A stretch of DNA of 47,507 bases. Source: JAGLYZ01 sp049642725 (GTDB lineage: Bacteria > Patescibacteriota > Minisyncoccia > Minisyncoccales > JAGMDC01). The notes below the pieces were generated by a model, which saw nothing but the letters and a program-made list of their open reading frames with translations, searched no databases and was not told the origin of the DNA. Positions 6,109 to 14,918 of the stretch are shown in pieces (positions within the stretch are counted from its first letter, which is position 1; each line of letters begins with the position of its first letter). Made by a program: the position numbers and the translations under genes. The stretch spans positions 1 to 47,507 of the forward strand of contig JBARPC010000005.1 in NCBI GenBank assembly GCA_049642725.1. Direction: 5' to 3'.

Positions 6109-7457
6109 TTTGTCCAAATTGCAAAAAAAGAATATCTAAAGATGATAAATTTTGCGGATATTGTGGTTCAAGAATTAATTTTAAAGAAGAAAAAAGTAAT
6201 TATCCAAAAGTTCTTGATAAACACAAAATAGAATACATTAGTCGTCCCAGAAAACAAGATATTCAAAAAAGACATACAAGTATAATACATACTTTACACA
6301 ATCACTGGAAGGCAACTCTTTGGATAATTATCGCACTTTTTATTTTCTGGAGTATTATTTCTGATAGTGGATTTGGCACAAGAGAATTTCCTGAATTAGC
6401 AGAACCAAAAACTATAACTTTTGAATGGAAATACAATGGCTTTAAGTATGTCATAACAGAGACCTTTTATAAAACAGTTTATGATTATTACAACTCAAAT
6501 CCAGATAAACATTGTTGGCAAGAAGTAGAAGATTATGAAATTTGTCTTAAAAGGTTTTTAGAAGAAGCAAAGGAAGATAACACAATTTCTAAAATTGCAT
6601 CAGATATTAAAACAATAGCTTTAAAAGAGAGGTTCGGGGGTGATGAATTATTAGAATTAACCGTAGCTTTTGTTCAGTCAATTCCTTATGACGAAGATAG
6701 ATTTGAATTAATTGCACATCCCAATAAACTTGAAGATTTATATCCAAACTATCCCTACGAAGTTTTGTATAACAATAAAGGGGTTTGTGCAGGTAAGACA
6801 TTTTTAGCCGTATCACTTATTAAAGAACTTGATTATGGAGTTGCTATGTTTTATTACGAACCTGTAATAGAAGATGAAGTTGGACACATAGTTCCAGCAA
6901 TTGAATGTTCTAAAGAATACTCCTCATATGATTCTGGTTACTGCTATACAGAAATTACAGAAAAAGGATTTAAAATAGGAGAGATACCGATAGACATTGA
7001 TGATGGAATAGCCAAAACACGAACAGCTATAAATTTATTTGAAGAAGAAAATATATTTGATTCGGATAATTTAGGGTTAGGAAATGCGGAAATTTATGTA
7101 ATAGCATATGGTGATAGTTATTATGGAATAATCAACACTATGCAAACAATAGAGAGAGTAGAAAAGTTAGAGAAAGAAATGGATACATTATATCGTGTTA
7201 TAAATTCGTTAGACAAAGAAGCTCAACAGTTAGAAAACAGTGTAGACTATTATGATCAACAAAGTGAGGCGGCTTATAAAAGACACATGGTTTTAGAAGA
7301 TTATAGTTCATATAATGAATATAGCAGGCTATACTCCCAGTACGAATCTGCTCATAAGAGATACGAATCTAAATTAAATGAATATAATAAAAAAATAGAC
7401 AAATATAACGATTTCGTTGAGGAATATAATGTTCTAATAGAAGATTTTTATAAATAA
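6105..7457 (+). CDS. Membrane-anchored transglutaminase-like protein with zinc ribbon
   Basis: Order of parts: zinc ribbon (residues 1-22, CPNCKKR...CGYCG), transmembrane helix (about 70-87), and an extracytoplasmic transglutaminase-like domain (about 130-340). The last ~90 residues form a coiled coil. The likely catalytic triad is Cys in NKGVCAGKT, His in EVGHIVPA and an acidic residue in CYTEITEKG. Such proteins are cysteine proteases or crosslinkers; substrate unknown. The first step after the membrane (EFPELAEPKTITFEWKYNG) is shared in pattern with the protein at 7964-9958. Confidence 0.65.
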   Translation: MICPNCKKRISKDDKFCGYCGSRINFKEEKSNYPKVLDKHKIEYISRPRKQDIQKRHTSIIHTLHNHWKATLWIIIALFIFWSIISDSGFGTREFPELAEPKTITFEWKYNGFKYVITETFYKTVYDYYNSNPDKHCWQEVEDYEICLKRFLEEAKEDNTISKIASDIKTIALKERFGGDELLELTVAFVQSIPYDEDRFELIAHPNKLEDLYPNYPYEVLYNNKGVCAGKTFLAVSLIKELDYGVAMFYYEPVIEDEVGHIVPAIECSKEYSSYDSGYCYTEITEKGFKIGEIPIDIDDGIAKTRTAINLFEEENIFDSDNLGLGNAEIYVIAYGDSYYGIINTMQTIERVEKLEKEMDTLYRVINSLDKEAQQLENSVDYYDQQSEAAYKRHMVLEDYSSYNEYSRLYSQYESAHKRYESKLNEYNKKIDKYNDFVEEYNVLIEDFYK

Positions 7458-7461
7458 ATCT

Positions 7462-7959
7462 ATGAAAGAAAAAATTAAAAAAAATTGGAAATTAATTTTA
7501 TTATTTTTAAGTATAATCTTTTTTATAATATTATATTTTTTATTTGTTTTTGATATTGGTCTAAATAGTGAACACTTTGTAAGAAGAGATTTTAATGGTG
7601 CTTTTTTAGCAAGAGAAACAGGAAATTGTAGTTTATTTAAAGAGTATGTTTCGGAACAATATAAAGAAGAATGGAATGAAAAATGTATGAATGAAAAAGA
7701 TAAATCTATTAGTCCTATAAGAAATTTCAGTATAAAAAATATCACTATAGCTAACGAAAAAGCTTTTCTACAAGTAGAAATAGAAAGAGAACTAAATATT
7801 ATAGCAAGAGCTGAAATAGAAAAAGAACTCGGTAGAGAGTTTGAAGCAATCTTCAACTTCAATTATGATATGGAAAAAACCAATTCCGATAAATTCTTAT
7901 ATATCATTCCTAAAACAAGGTGGATTATTATGAATGAAATTATGACAAAAATGAGATAA
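7462..7959 (+). CDS. Single-pass membrane protein of unknown function
   Basis: The 165-residue protein has an N-terminal signal anchor (residues about 8-31, LILLFLSIIFFIILYFLFVF) and a soluble extracytoplasmic domain of about 130 residues with two cysteines. The N-terminal codons are nearly identical in DNA to those of the next gene (ATGAAAGAAAAAATTAA), and both are preceded by TAAATCT. The soluble part has a pattern like small NTF2/DUF4878-type lipoprotein domains, but I cannot assign it. Confidence 0.55.
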   Translation: MKEKIKKNWKLILLFLSIIFFIILYFLFVFDIGLNSEHFVRRDFNGAFLARETGNCSLFKEYVSEQYKEEWNEKCMNEKDKSISPIRNFSIKNITIANEKAFLQVEIERELNIIARAEIEKELGREFEAIFNFNYDMEKTNSDKFLYIIPKTRWIIMNEIMTKMR

Positions 7960-7963
7960 ATCT

Positions 7964-9958
7964 ATGAAAGAAAAAATTAAGAAAATTTGGCATTATGTTG
8001 TTCTAATTGTTTCGACCTTAATAATCATTGTTCAATCTATTAATCTTTTAACAAATTTAATAGTTTACAATTGGTATGGTGTTTTAATTGATACTGTTAT
8101 AATTTCCTTGTTTTTATACATTATTTGGAATAGATTCTCTAAGAAAAGACAATCTATCAAAGAAAAAATCAAAATTCAAAAAGGTTTTATTCATATACCA
8201 ATTTTAGCTGTAATTATGATTGGGACTTTAGCTATTGGTGGTGGAGGGTTTGGTTTCCTTTATTATAAAAATTCTGAGCTGATTAAAGAAGCTGAACAAT
8301 TAGCCGAAGAAGAAAAATACAATGAAGCAATTGAGAAACTGCAACTTGCTCAAGATAGTTTTATTGTTGAAAAATTGACATTGAATAAACAAAAAATTAC
8401 TGATAGAACAGAGGAAAATAAAAAATTAGTTATAGATAAAATAAATTATAATCAAGGATTAGATAGATTTGATAAAGAAAATTACCAGGAAGCCATAGAT
8501 TTATTTTCCGAGATTCCCGAAGACTCTTTTTATTCTAATAACTCTAAGTTAAAGACAGAAGAAGCTAAAAGAAAAATTGTTGAGGAAGAACTTGGAGAAA
8601 CAAAGACAGCTCAAAAGGAAGCTGAAGAAGAAGCCCAACAAGAAGCAATCAAAAGAAGTCAAGCTGAAGCGAAAGCGAAACAAGAAGAATTTGAAAAAAA
8701 GTTAAGAGAGCAAGAATTAGCAGATAAAGAAACAGAAGAAAAAATGATGAATGCCGATAATGATAACGATGGTTTAACTTATAGAGAAGAAGAGAAAAAG
8801 GGAACTTCTGATTGGAATTCGGATTCTGATGATGATGGAATACCTGATGGGGAAGATACTAATCCTACTGGTGGTGGGGAATATAAACCTCAATATTTTG
8901 AGTGGGAGTATGATGGCACAGCTTGGACTTGGACTTATTCAATACACGAAGATTGGTATAACTATTATAACAACAAACCAAGAAGTTCTCACGGTCTTGA
9001 GTATGTGACCTCAGATGACCCATTTATACAAGAGATAGCAAAAGCACTAAAAGAAACTGCGGAGGAAAAGGATTATCATTTAGCTTCATTTATAACAAGT
9101 TTTGTGCAGGGATTGCCCTATGTAGCTGATTTTTATACAAATATTGCCGACCGCCCAAAATATCCAGTAGAAACATTTATTGATAGAAACGGTGACTGTG
9201 AGGATTTTTCATATTTGTCTGCCTCGCTTATTACAGCTACTGACATAGGAGTTGCGTTAATTGAGTTTGATGACCATATGGCAATTGGAATCAAAACAGT
9301 TCCAGAACAAGATGGAAGTTATTACGAAATAGGTGATGGTAGATATTATTATTTTGAGACAACAGCAGAAGATTGGCGATTAGGAGAAATGCCAGATGAA
9401 TATAAAAATAAACAGGCGAAAATAACAAGAGTTTGGGATGGTGAAATTACCCATTCTTATCCTAAATATAAAAAACCTTGCTATGCTTCACCAGATTTTT
9501 CTGGTTATTATTACGATAGTAGTAATTATTATTCAGACAGCCAATGCAATAACTTAATCTATTGTATGCCTTATCAAGAGTTTTATCTTAATCCCCAAAC
9601 TTCAAATTTTTATTGGGATAGTAGTTGTAGCCAAATAGTTGTAAAAGGATGTAAGAAGTCAAAAACTTATTCTGGAAAATTTTATATATCAGGCACAGCT
9701 TGGTATTACGACTCAAGATGCACAAACCTTTATAAATCTATGACCTGTGATTACCCGTCTTCTTACGCATATAGCTGTGCCTACGAATCTTCTTATAATC
9801 TAAAAGAGAGCACTTGTGATTACTATAAATCATCCAGCTACTTATCTGACTTGGCTGATGATTGTTATGAAGAACTTGCCCAATGCAGAAAGGATATAAA
9901 TGAATACCAGAGCAAATTAGATGAATACAATCAATGCAAAGATAGAAAAGAATACTAA
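7964..9958 (+). CDS. Large membrane protein: TPR-like, coiled coil, calcium-type repeats, transglutaminase-like domain
   Basis: Three hydrophobic helices (about 10-32, 37-56, 76-98) are followed by a TPR-like region (about 104-195) and an Ala/Glu/Lys coiled coil (about 200-262). Next come Asp-rich calcium-binding repeats (DNDNDGLTYREE, DSDDDGIPDGED; thrombospondin-3/EF-like). The transglutaminase-like domain has Cys in NGDCEDFSYL, His in DDHMAIGIK and Tyr/Glu in YYYFETTAEDW. The last ~150 residues are rich in Cys and Tyr, probably disulfide-linked and exposed. This looks like a surface-anchored remodelling or adhesion protein. It is the second transglutaminase-like protein in the run. Confidence 0.65.
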   Translation: MKEKIKKIWHYVVLIVSTLIIIVQSINLLTNLIVYNWYGVLIDTVIISLFLYIIWNRFSKKRQSIKEKIKIQKGFIHIPILAVIMIGTLAIGGGGFGFLYYKNSELIKEAEQLAEEEKYNEAIEKLQLAQDSFIVEKLTLNKQKITDRTEENKKLVIDKINYNQGLDRFDKENYQEAIDLFSEIPEDSFYSNNSKLKTEEAKRKIVEEELGETKTAQKEAEEEAQQEAIKRSQAEAKAKQEEFEKKLREQELADKETEEKMMNADNDNDGLTYREEEKKGTSDWNSDSDDDGIPDGEDTNPTGGGEYKPQYFEWEYDGTAWTWTYSIHEDWYNYYNNKPRSSHGLEYVTSDDPFIQEIAKALKETAEEKDYHLASFITSFVQGLPYVADFYTNIADRPKYPVETFIDRNGDCEDFSYLSASLITATDIGVALIEFDDHMAIGIKTVPEQDGSYYEIGDGRYYYFETTAEDWRLGEMPDEYKNKQAKITRVWDGEITHSYPKYKKPCYASPDFSGYYYDSSNYYSDSQCNNLIYCMPYQEFYLNPQTSNFYWDSSCSQIVVKGCKKSKTYSGKFYISGTAWYYDSRCTNLYKSMTCDYPSSYAYSCAYESSYNLKESTCDYYKSSSYLSDLADDCYEELAQCRKDINEYQSKLDEYNQCKDRKEY

Positions 9959-10040
9959 TCTTAGAAATAGTGAGTAGCGAAGTAGGATAAAATTTGATTA
10001 AAATTAATAGATAAGGGGACACTTCACTTTTGAAAAAATA

Positions 10041-10172
10041 GTGTCAACTCTATTTTTTAAAGCAAAAAAAAAGCTCAAAGAATACGAACAGAAAATTGAT
10101 AAAATGGTGTATAAACTATACAACTTAACCAATGAAGAAATTAAAATCGTAGAGAATTTTAATAAAAAATAA
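10041..10172 (+). pseudogene. Orphan C-terminus of a DNA methyltransferase (tail A)
   Basis: An open frame ends KIDKMVYKLYNLTNEEIKIV, then ENFNKK-stop. This is the characteristic last helix of many type II/IIG adenine methyltransferases (IDxMVYxLYGLTEEEIKIVE). No methyltransferase body precedes it, and its first codons (from GTG 10041) are unrelated low-complexity sequence. Related tails occur at 20741-20824, 21438-21479 and 22306-22382. Confidence 0.7.
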
Positions 10173-10173
10173 A

Positions 10174-10524
10174 AATTGCGGAGGCAAAGATTGTGATCCT
10201 AATGAACTTTTTCAAACTCGCAGCAGAATTTGCGAGCCATCAGGTTGTAATATTGAAACCGGAAGTCAATGCGTGAATGACCCAAGTTGTGTCCCAGTTT
10301 TTGAAACTGAGACACCATTATTTGAAGAAAAAGTAACTATTATGCATCCTTCTGCACCAGAAGAAACAGCGCCTCAGAAAAGTTTATTGGCTAGTTTAGA
10401 TATGGTTTGGGAAGAAATTACTCAATCAGTTTTCTTGGTAATAATCGTAATTTTATGTTTGATTGGTTTGGTTTTTATTGGAGTTAAGGAATGGCGTTTG
10501 TTTCAAAAAAAGAGAAAGAGATAG
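10174..10524 (+). pseudogene. 5'-truncated remnant of a Cys-rich surface protein with C-terminal membrane anchor
   Basis: An open frame without a plausible start begins right after tail A (NCGGKDCDPNEL...CEPSGCNIE) and continues through VFETETPLFEE to a C-terminal transmembrane helix (VFLVIIVILCLIGLVFIGV) and a basic stop-transfer KKRKR. The architecture is that of the end of a large exported protein, so the N-terminal part appears lost. A GTG at 10273 could start an 83-residue product, but there is no RBS and the frame is open well upstream. Confidence 0.6.
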
Positions 10525-10528
10525 ATCT

Positions 10529-10642
10529 ATGAAAGAAAAATATGCGTCAATTTTATTTTCAAAAATAGTGAGTAGTAAAAAGGGATATGTTCGTAATATT
10601 AAGCGTTCACTAGTAATAATCTTTGCGTTTGTTTTATCATAG
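10529..10642 (+). CDS. Short ORF starting with the recurrent ATGAAAGAAAAA segment
   Basis: A 37-codon frame with product beginning MKEKYASILFSKIVSS and ending in a hydrophobic stretch (LVIIFAFVLS). It shares its TCT-ATGAAAGAAAAA start context with the genes at 7462 and 7964. It is probably a decayed copy of one of those 5' ends, but a small membrane peptide cannot be excluded. Confidence 0.25.
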   Translation: MKEKYASILFSKIVSSKKGYVRNIKRSLVIIFAFVLS

Positions 10643-10668
10643 CCACAAAGGGCTCAATTTTTTTTATC
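10641..10668 (+). terminator. Terminator closing the membrane-protein run
   Basis: AGCC and GGCT flank a 6-nt loop and are followed by CAATTTTTTTT. The stem is short but the T-run is strong. It lies immediately after the 37-codon ORF. Confidence 0.5.
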
Positions 10669-10687
10669 TTTCTCTAATTAATGGTTT

Positions 10688-10747
10688 TAAATGCGTTCAA
10701 CACGGTGGAGCAAGCTTGTGCTCGGTTCGAGCGACCAAGACGCATCA
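10688..10747. repeat. Hairpin with the GTGCTCGG...GACCAAGAC dispersed repeat
   Basis: ATGCGT and ACGCAT enclose a 24-bp sequence (10718-10741) containing the hairpin GCTCG-GTT-CGAGC and ending GACCAAGAC. The same 24 bp recur with one mismatch at 28919-28942, next to the right candidate att repeat. The GACxGAGAC ending is also shared with the tRNA-Trp repeat. Confidence 0.55.
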
Positions 10748-10754
10748 GAATAAG

Positions 10755-10790
10755 TAAAAACATGAAGTATAATGCTTCATGTTTTTGTGT
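10755..10790. terminator. Bidirectional terminator
   Basis: AAAAACATGAAG pairs with CTTCATGTTTTT around TATAATG, with A and T runs on the two sides. It can stop both plus-strand transcription from the left and minus-strand transcription of the gene ending at 10808. Confidence 0.75.
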
Positions 10791-10807
10791 CTGTCGTTAT
10801 TGAAATT

Positions 10808-11716
10808 TTAATTGCAACAACCTGGCATGAAATCACGTTTTGGTGATGGCCATCTTTTCTCTACTCCTTCAATCGTTATTTTTAAACTTTCTTCCTTGGT
10901 AATACTATATTCTTTCCTTAATTTTTCCTTACAGCTATCTGTTAATTCTGATACATTATCTGCATATTTATATATATCAGCTGTTATGAATTCAGAGCAG
11001 TATTCGCATCCAGGAAAATAGCGCTTCATCGCTTCTAAATCAGCCCAGTCTTCACACTTAGCAATTTCTGTAAATATTTCTTTTCGTATTGCTTCGGTTA
11101 ATCCAAAGAGAGTTTCTTCTTTTACTTCTTTGATAGATTCAAGAGTTTTTTCGTCAATGTGGTAGATAATCTTATAAGAGTCTCTGATATTATCCTTTGC
11201 TATTTCTTGAGTTATACCGTCCCAGTTTCCATTAGGACACCATTCAGTATAGCCAATAGTAGGATTACCTCCTTTTAAGTTTTCTTCGCTCTCCCAAGAT
11301 TGAACTACAATTTCATCTATATCTGGATTTTCTGTAGATTTCTCTTTTACTACTTGAGCTAATGTAGATTTTAATTCCTCCAAAGTGATATCAGAGGACA
11401 CTACAATTTGATATTTCATTCTGAAATTGAGAGGCAAATCTTCTAATTCCTGAATAGAATAATCTGATAGTTTTCTCACTCCCAATGCCTTAACGCTTAT
11501 ATCTTCTTCATTGGCTATTTCATAATCTCTTACCTTGTTTTCTTTAATATAGTTTTCGAAAGAAAATTTCTGTTCAGAAATTTGGGGTTGTTCTTGGGCT
11601 TTTTTCTTTTCTTCACCGCTTGGAGCAATGATAATTATTACAAAAATAACAATTAACCAGAACCACCACTTTTTCCAGATTGGTTTTTTAGGTTTTATTT
11701 CAGTTTCGTTTGTCAT
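10808..11716 (-). CDS. Membrane-anchored protein, possibly DUF4875-like
   Basis: 302 residues: cytoplasmic basic start, one transmembrane helix (about 16-32, KWWFWLIVIFVIIIIAP), then a soluble domain. Residues about 85-175 (FRMKYQIVVSSDITLEELKSTLAQVV ... IGYTEWCPNGNWDG) resemble the pattern I associate with DUF4875; this assignment is tentative. The C-terminal third has six cysteines (CEDW, CEYC, CKEK, GCCN). The partner and role are unknown. It has its own structured leader upstream (11717-11880). Confidence 0.55.
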   Translation of the reverse strand: MTNETEIKPKKPIWKKWWFWLIVIFVIIIIAPSGEEKKKAQEQPQISEQKFSFENYIKENKVRDYEIANEEDISVKALGVRKLSDYSIQELEDLPLNFRMKYQIVVSSDITLEELKSTLAQVVKEKSTENPDIDEIVVQSWESEENLKGGNPTIGYTEWCPNGNWDGITQEIAKDNIRDSYKIIYHIDEKTLESIKEVKEETLFGLTEAIRKEIFTEIAKCEDWADLEAMKRYFPGCEYCSEFITADIYKYADNVSELTDSCKEKLRKEYSITKEESLKITIEGVEKRWPSPKRDFMPGCCN

Positions 11717-11759
11717 TTTTTTATCTGAGATTATTTTAAGTCTTTCTCCGACCTTTTAT

Positions 11760-11880
11760 TTTCGGCGGCATAACACAAAGCTCGCCGCCAGCGATGGTTT
11801 TCACCACCCATACCCCTTTCGGGATATGACCCGGTAAGAGTGCTCTGACGACGAGCTTGATGTCTCTTACCGGGTTTTTT
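11760..11880 (+). ncRNA. Candidate structured RNA with intrinsic terminator
   Basis: On the plus strand four hairpins follow each other: GGCGGC/GCCGCC (11764-11769 and 11784-11789), a GGT/ACC hairpin near 11795-11806, and an ATACCC/GGGATAT hairpin near 11810-11828. The last is an 11-bp perfect stem, CCCGGTAAGAG (11830-11840) with CTCTTACCGGG (11864-11874), followed by TTTTTT. There is no open frame on this strand that it could terminate. A small RNA is the simplest reading. On the minus strand it would instead be a structured leader for the gene at 10808-11716. Confidence 0.45.
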
Positions 11881-11949
11881 GTGCCATGCCTTATAGAATT
11901 ATAAGGGTTAGGCAATATTAAATTGTTATTTCATTATACCTGATTTTCT

Positions 11950-13269
11950 TTATTTTTCCAGCAGAATTTCTCTATCCTTAAGAACCAATTTACTTTTCAA
12001 ACAGGAAAGCAGTTCTCGTTTCTCAAAAATATTTCCTTCTTTTAAGAGATATTTTGCATAATTCCGTATATCAACATCAATATTCGTATTTTCTTTTTTG
12101 TCACCAAGAACCCCAATTCTGAATTTATTGAATCTCATAATTTCCTGCTCGATTTTGGATTTTATTCCGAGTTCGTCTAAATCAACTTTGTCTATAAGTT
12201 TTATTAGTTCATTAATGAGATTTGGTTCATTGATGGCAGGGTTTTTACAATCAATATTTCTCGCTTTCGTGCAGAAATAATAGACATGGCGGTTTACACC
12301 GCCATTTTTGAGCTTTTTAAATTTCTCGTCAGCTGTAACGCCTGAACCGCAATATCCGCATTTAATCAACTTTGTGAATGCAAATTCCTTGCTTTCGGTT
12401 TTCGGAATAAAGTTTTCGTTAAGCGTCATTTGGACTTGATCAAACAACTCTTTGCTTATAATCGGTGTATGCTTGCCAATATACCAATTACTGCTTCCTA
12501 CTGGATATTCAAACTCTCCGTAATAGAAGGAGTTTCGAAGGATAAGATAAATATTTCCAAGTACCAGCAGTTTATCATTTTTGGTTTTGAATCCAATTTC
12601 TATCAACCAGCGATATACTTTGCGTCCACTCCATTGTTCATTTGCCACTCTTTCAAACATTTGTTTTATAATCGGTGCTCGTTTCGGATCTATCCTAACT
12701 TGGCATTTCTTATCAATGTGTTTTTCGTTGAGATAGCCAGTAGGAGCTACTCCTGGTCTAAATCCCATTTCACATCGCGTCCGCAGACCGCGTTTCACAT
12801 TCACAGCCTTATTATCGTTTTCAAGTTTAGCCTGCGAACCAAGTATCATAAGTAGAAATTTTTCATTCGGATTATCGGTGAATTTTTGCCCGAACGTCTT
12901 TATCTCTAAGAGAAGTTTTTGATCCATAAGATCTACGACCGAACCCAGGTCTCCGGCGTTTCTGCTTAGTCTATCCGGAGCCCATGTTAGGATGCCGTTG
13001 TATTTTCCTTCGCGGACTTCGGTTAACATTTGATTGAATATTTTTCTTTGGCCAACTTCCTTTGAGGAATATGATTCGCGTTTGATGTCTACTACTTTAA
13101 GATTGTCTCGTTCAGCTAAAGATAGCATTTCTTTTACCTGTGATTCTATAGAAAGAGCTTGCTTGTCTTCGGCTTCGCTTGATTTTCTGGCATATAAACA
13201 GTACTTAATGTTTGTTGTAAGAATAGGGAACTGGTTATTACTCAATTGTGCTGTTGTCGCTTGTTCCAT
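11950..13269 (-). CDS. Large serine recombinase (integrase/resolvase type)
   Basis: 439 residues. The N-terminal resolvase domain carries the nucleophile in YARKSSEAEDKQALSIESQ and the arginines in WAPDRLSRNAGD. It continues with the Recombinase domain (about 165-280, PTGYLN...RAPIIKQMF) and a zinc ribbon (CGYCGSGVTADE...C...C, about 308-345). These enzymes integrate or excise phages, ICEs and cassettes. It is somewhat short of the coiled-coil-rich phage integrases. It lies beside phage terminase genes, and the motif AAAGGTCGAA sits upstream of its start. Confidence 0.93.
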   Translation of the reverse strand: MEQATTAQLSNNQFPILTTNIKYCLYARKSSEAEDKQALSIESQVKEMLSLAERDNLKVVDIKRESYSSKEVGQRKIFNQMLTEVREGKYNGILTWAPDRLSRNAGDLGSVVDLMDQKLLLEIKTFGQKFTDNPNEKFLLMILGSQAKLENDNKAVNVKRGLRTRCEMGFRPGVAPTGYLNEKHIDKKCQVRIDPKRAPIIKQMFERVANEQWSGRKVYRWLIEIGFKTKNDKLLVLGNIYLILRNSFYYGEFEYPVGSSNWYIGKHTPIISKELFDQVQMTLNENFIPKTESKEFAFTKLIKCGYCGSGVTADEKFKKLKNGGVNRHVYYFCTKARNIDCKNPAINEPNLINELIKLIDKVDLDELGIKSKIEQEIMRFNKFRIGVLGDKKENTNIDVDIRNYAKYLLKEGNIFEKRELLSCLKSKLVLKDREILLEK

Positions 13270-13391
13270 AGGTTTATTTTTTTAATTTCTTATTATTCGA
13301 CCTTTGGAACAAGGATGCCGCAACCCTCCTAGGGAGTCCAGACCCCATCAGTTGGTAAATTGTTTATAAGCTAAAATAGATTTAAACTTAT
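13270..13391. other. Spacer between the recombinase and TerL genes
   Basis: This 122-bp stretch carries AAAGGTCGAATAAT on the minus strand (upstream of the recombinase start) and a GC-rich patch with CCCTCCTAGGGAG near 13324-13337. The latter is a small palindrome (CTCCTAGGGAG core). As the sequence next to a serine recombinase gene it is one place where a recombination site could lie, but nothing confirms that. Confidence 0.3.
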
Positions 13392-14918
13392 CTATGGAAA
13401 AGGTCTCCATCCTTCGTCATCTTCTCCATCATCTAATAGCCCCATTCTTCTTCGCGGACCAATATTAATCCATTCAAAATGTGGCACAGGTTGATTGCAG
13501 TATACGATAAATTGGTTGGCAACGAGCGAAAAGGCATCCGCAAGATCGTTGTATTTTTCTACACCGAAGCCAATAAGTTGAAGAATAAGTTCTTCGGCAC
13601 CTTTTTTGGGAAACAGAATGAGTCCTTCTTTTATTGCTGCTGTAGTAAGCACAAGTCGTTCATGTTTGTCTCCGTGGGGAGGAACACCCTGAACCTGAAT
13701 TCCTAAACTATGACAATGCTGAATAATAGATTCCTGATAGGCGACTTTTTCAACAAAAATTGTTGGATTAGAGTATACTTCCGTATTTGTCACTAGAAGT
13801 TTAATCTGCGTTACCTGTTCCGGGAATCCAACAGTATCATTAAAAGGAAAAGGCATGACGTAAGCATACTTTTTATCTTTCACTTGATAAATTCTCATAG
13901 CAACAATAGCCGTGCGGTGTGCACTGTTTTTTTCTGATATCGCTAAATCCACGCCAATATAAGTCTGAACGAAATTTTTATCATCCGGAAGCTCTTTATC
14001 GTAATCGTAATAATGAATATATTCGGGTTTAACAACGCGTCCCGTTTCAGAAACAACACGAAGAAGGTATTCTCTTAACCAGGTGATTTCGGTAATGCCT
14101 TTTGTTTTTTCTTCCTCGATAGCTTCCTGGTTGGGAAATTTCCCGGGCCAGGCACAATTACCCTGTTCGTCCAGAAGGGGATATTCCCGATAAATACCGT
14201 GCATTTTATTTTCCTTGATATTTTTTTGCAGTCGTTTAATAAGAGAATCTTCATGAAGCAGGCTTCCAACAATTATAAGTCTGGTATATCTGCTTCCGGC
14301 AGGGATTACATCACCGAGAAGCCAGTTGTATACCTTGTCTCTCCCTTCTTTTGTTCTTACGGAATCCATGTCTTCCAGATCGTCGCAAATGATTAATTGC
14401 GGACGGTACTGCTTATGACGTATACCACGTATGCTCTGTTCGGTAGAGGCAACGGTAATTTTGGCATCATAATGAGTTAGATAAAGTGATACCAAATTCC
14501 AACCATTGTGTTCTTCCTTAAAAGGTCCTAAATCATTTTTTAGCAAATCGTTTGTCTCAAGCTCGTACTTGATTTGTTGGAGCAGTGTTTGAGCTTTCTG
14601 CTGTGTTTTACTCAGAATCAGAACGTGTTTTATTTTCTGCTCTCCGAGGATAGCCCAGAGCGGGAAAGAAAGCGAAAGTAGGGTTGATTTTCCACAGCCA
14701 CGAAAACCGAGTGTCACTGCACTGCGGATGTTCGTATCCTGCGTTATATGGAATATTTCTTCGTGGAAAGGAGCGATGGGGAATTCGGTATAATGTGGAA
14801 AGTAGAAATAGAAGAAGAACTTATGACTCCTTTTTACGATACTTAATCTGACTCTTTTCTCTTTCAACATCACATCAAAAATTTCCTCCACACTCATTTG
14901 TTTATTTTTCTTTTTCAT
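13392..14918 (-). CDS. Phage terminase large subunit-like ATPase/nuclease
   Basis: 508 residues. ATPase half: Walker A GFRGCGKST (residues 71-79), Walker B LIICDDLED (about 175), then a coupling motif VGSLLHED. Nuclease half (RNase H-like): IGVDLAIS, IFVEKVAYQES and YNDLADAFS supply the acidic residues. TerL cleaves and pumps DNA into capsids. It overlaps the TerS-like gene upstream by 4 bp. No portal, capsid or tail genes are visible nearby, so this is either a phage remnant or a satellite-type packaging module. Confidence 0.88.
   Translation of the reverse strand: MKKKNKQMSVEEIFDVMLKEKRVRLSIVKRSHKFFFYFYFPHYTEFPIAPFHEEIFHITQDTNIRSAVTLGFRGCGKSTLLSLSFPLWAILGEQKIKHVLILSKTQQKAQTLLQQIKYELETNDLLKNDLGPFKEEHNGWNLVSLYLTHYDAKITVASTEQSIRGIRHKQYRPQLIICDDLEDMDSVRTKEGRDKVYNWLLGDVIPAGSRYTRLIIVGSLLHEDSLIKRLQKNIKENKMHGIYREYPLLDEQGNCAWPGKFPNQEAIEEEKTKGITEITWLREYLLRVVSETGRVVKPEYIHYYDYDKELPDDKNFVQTYIGVDLAISEKNSAHRTAIVAMRIYQVKDKKYAYVMPFPFNDTVGFPEQVTQIKLLVTNTEVYSNPTIFVEKVAYQESIIQHCHSLGIQVQGVPPHGDKHERLVLTTAAIKEGLILFPKKGAEELILQLIGFGVEKYNDLADAFSLVANQFIVYCNQPVPHFEWINIGPRRRMGLLDDGEDDEGWRPFP

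Noticed and set aside
10688..10747. Possible degenerate tRNA because of a GGTTCGAG T-arm-like sequence
   Set aside because: No cloverleaf could be built; the GCTCG-GTT-CGAGC hairpin and its second copy at 28919 show a dispersed repeat.
12430..12855. 141-codon plus-strand frame opposite the serine recombinase
   Set aside because: Antisense shadow of a clear recombinase.
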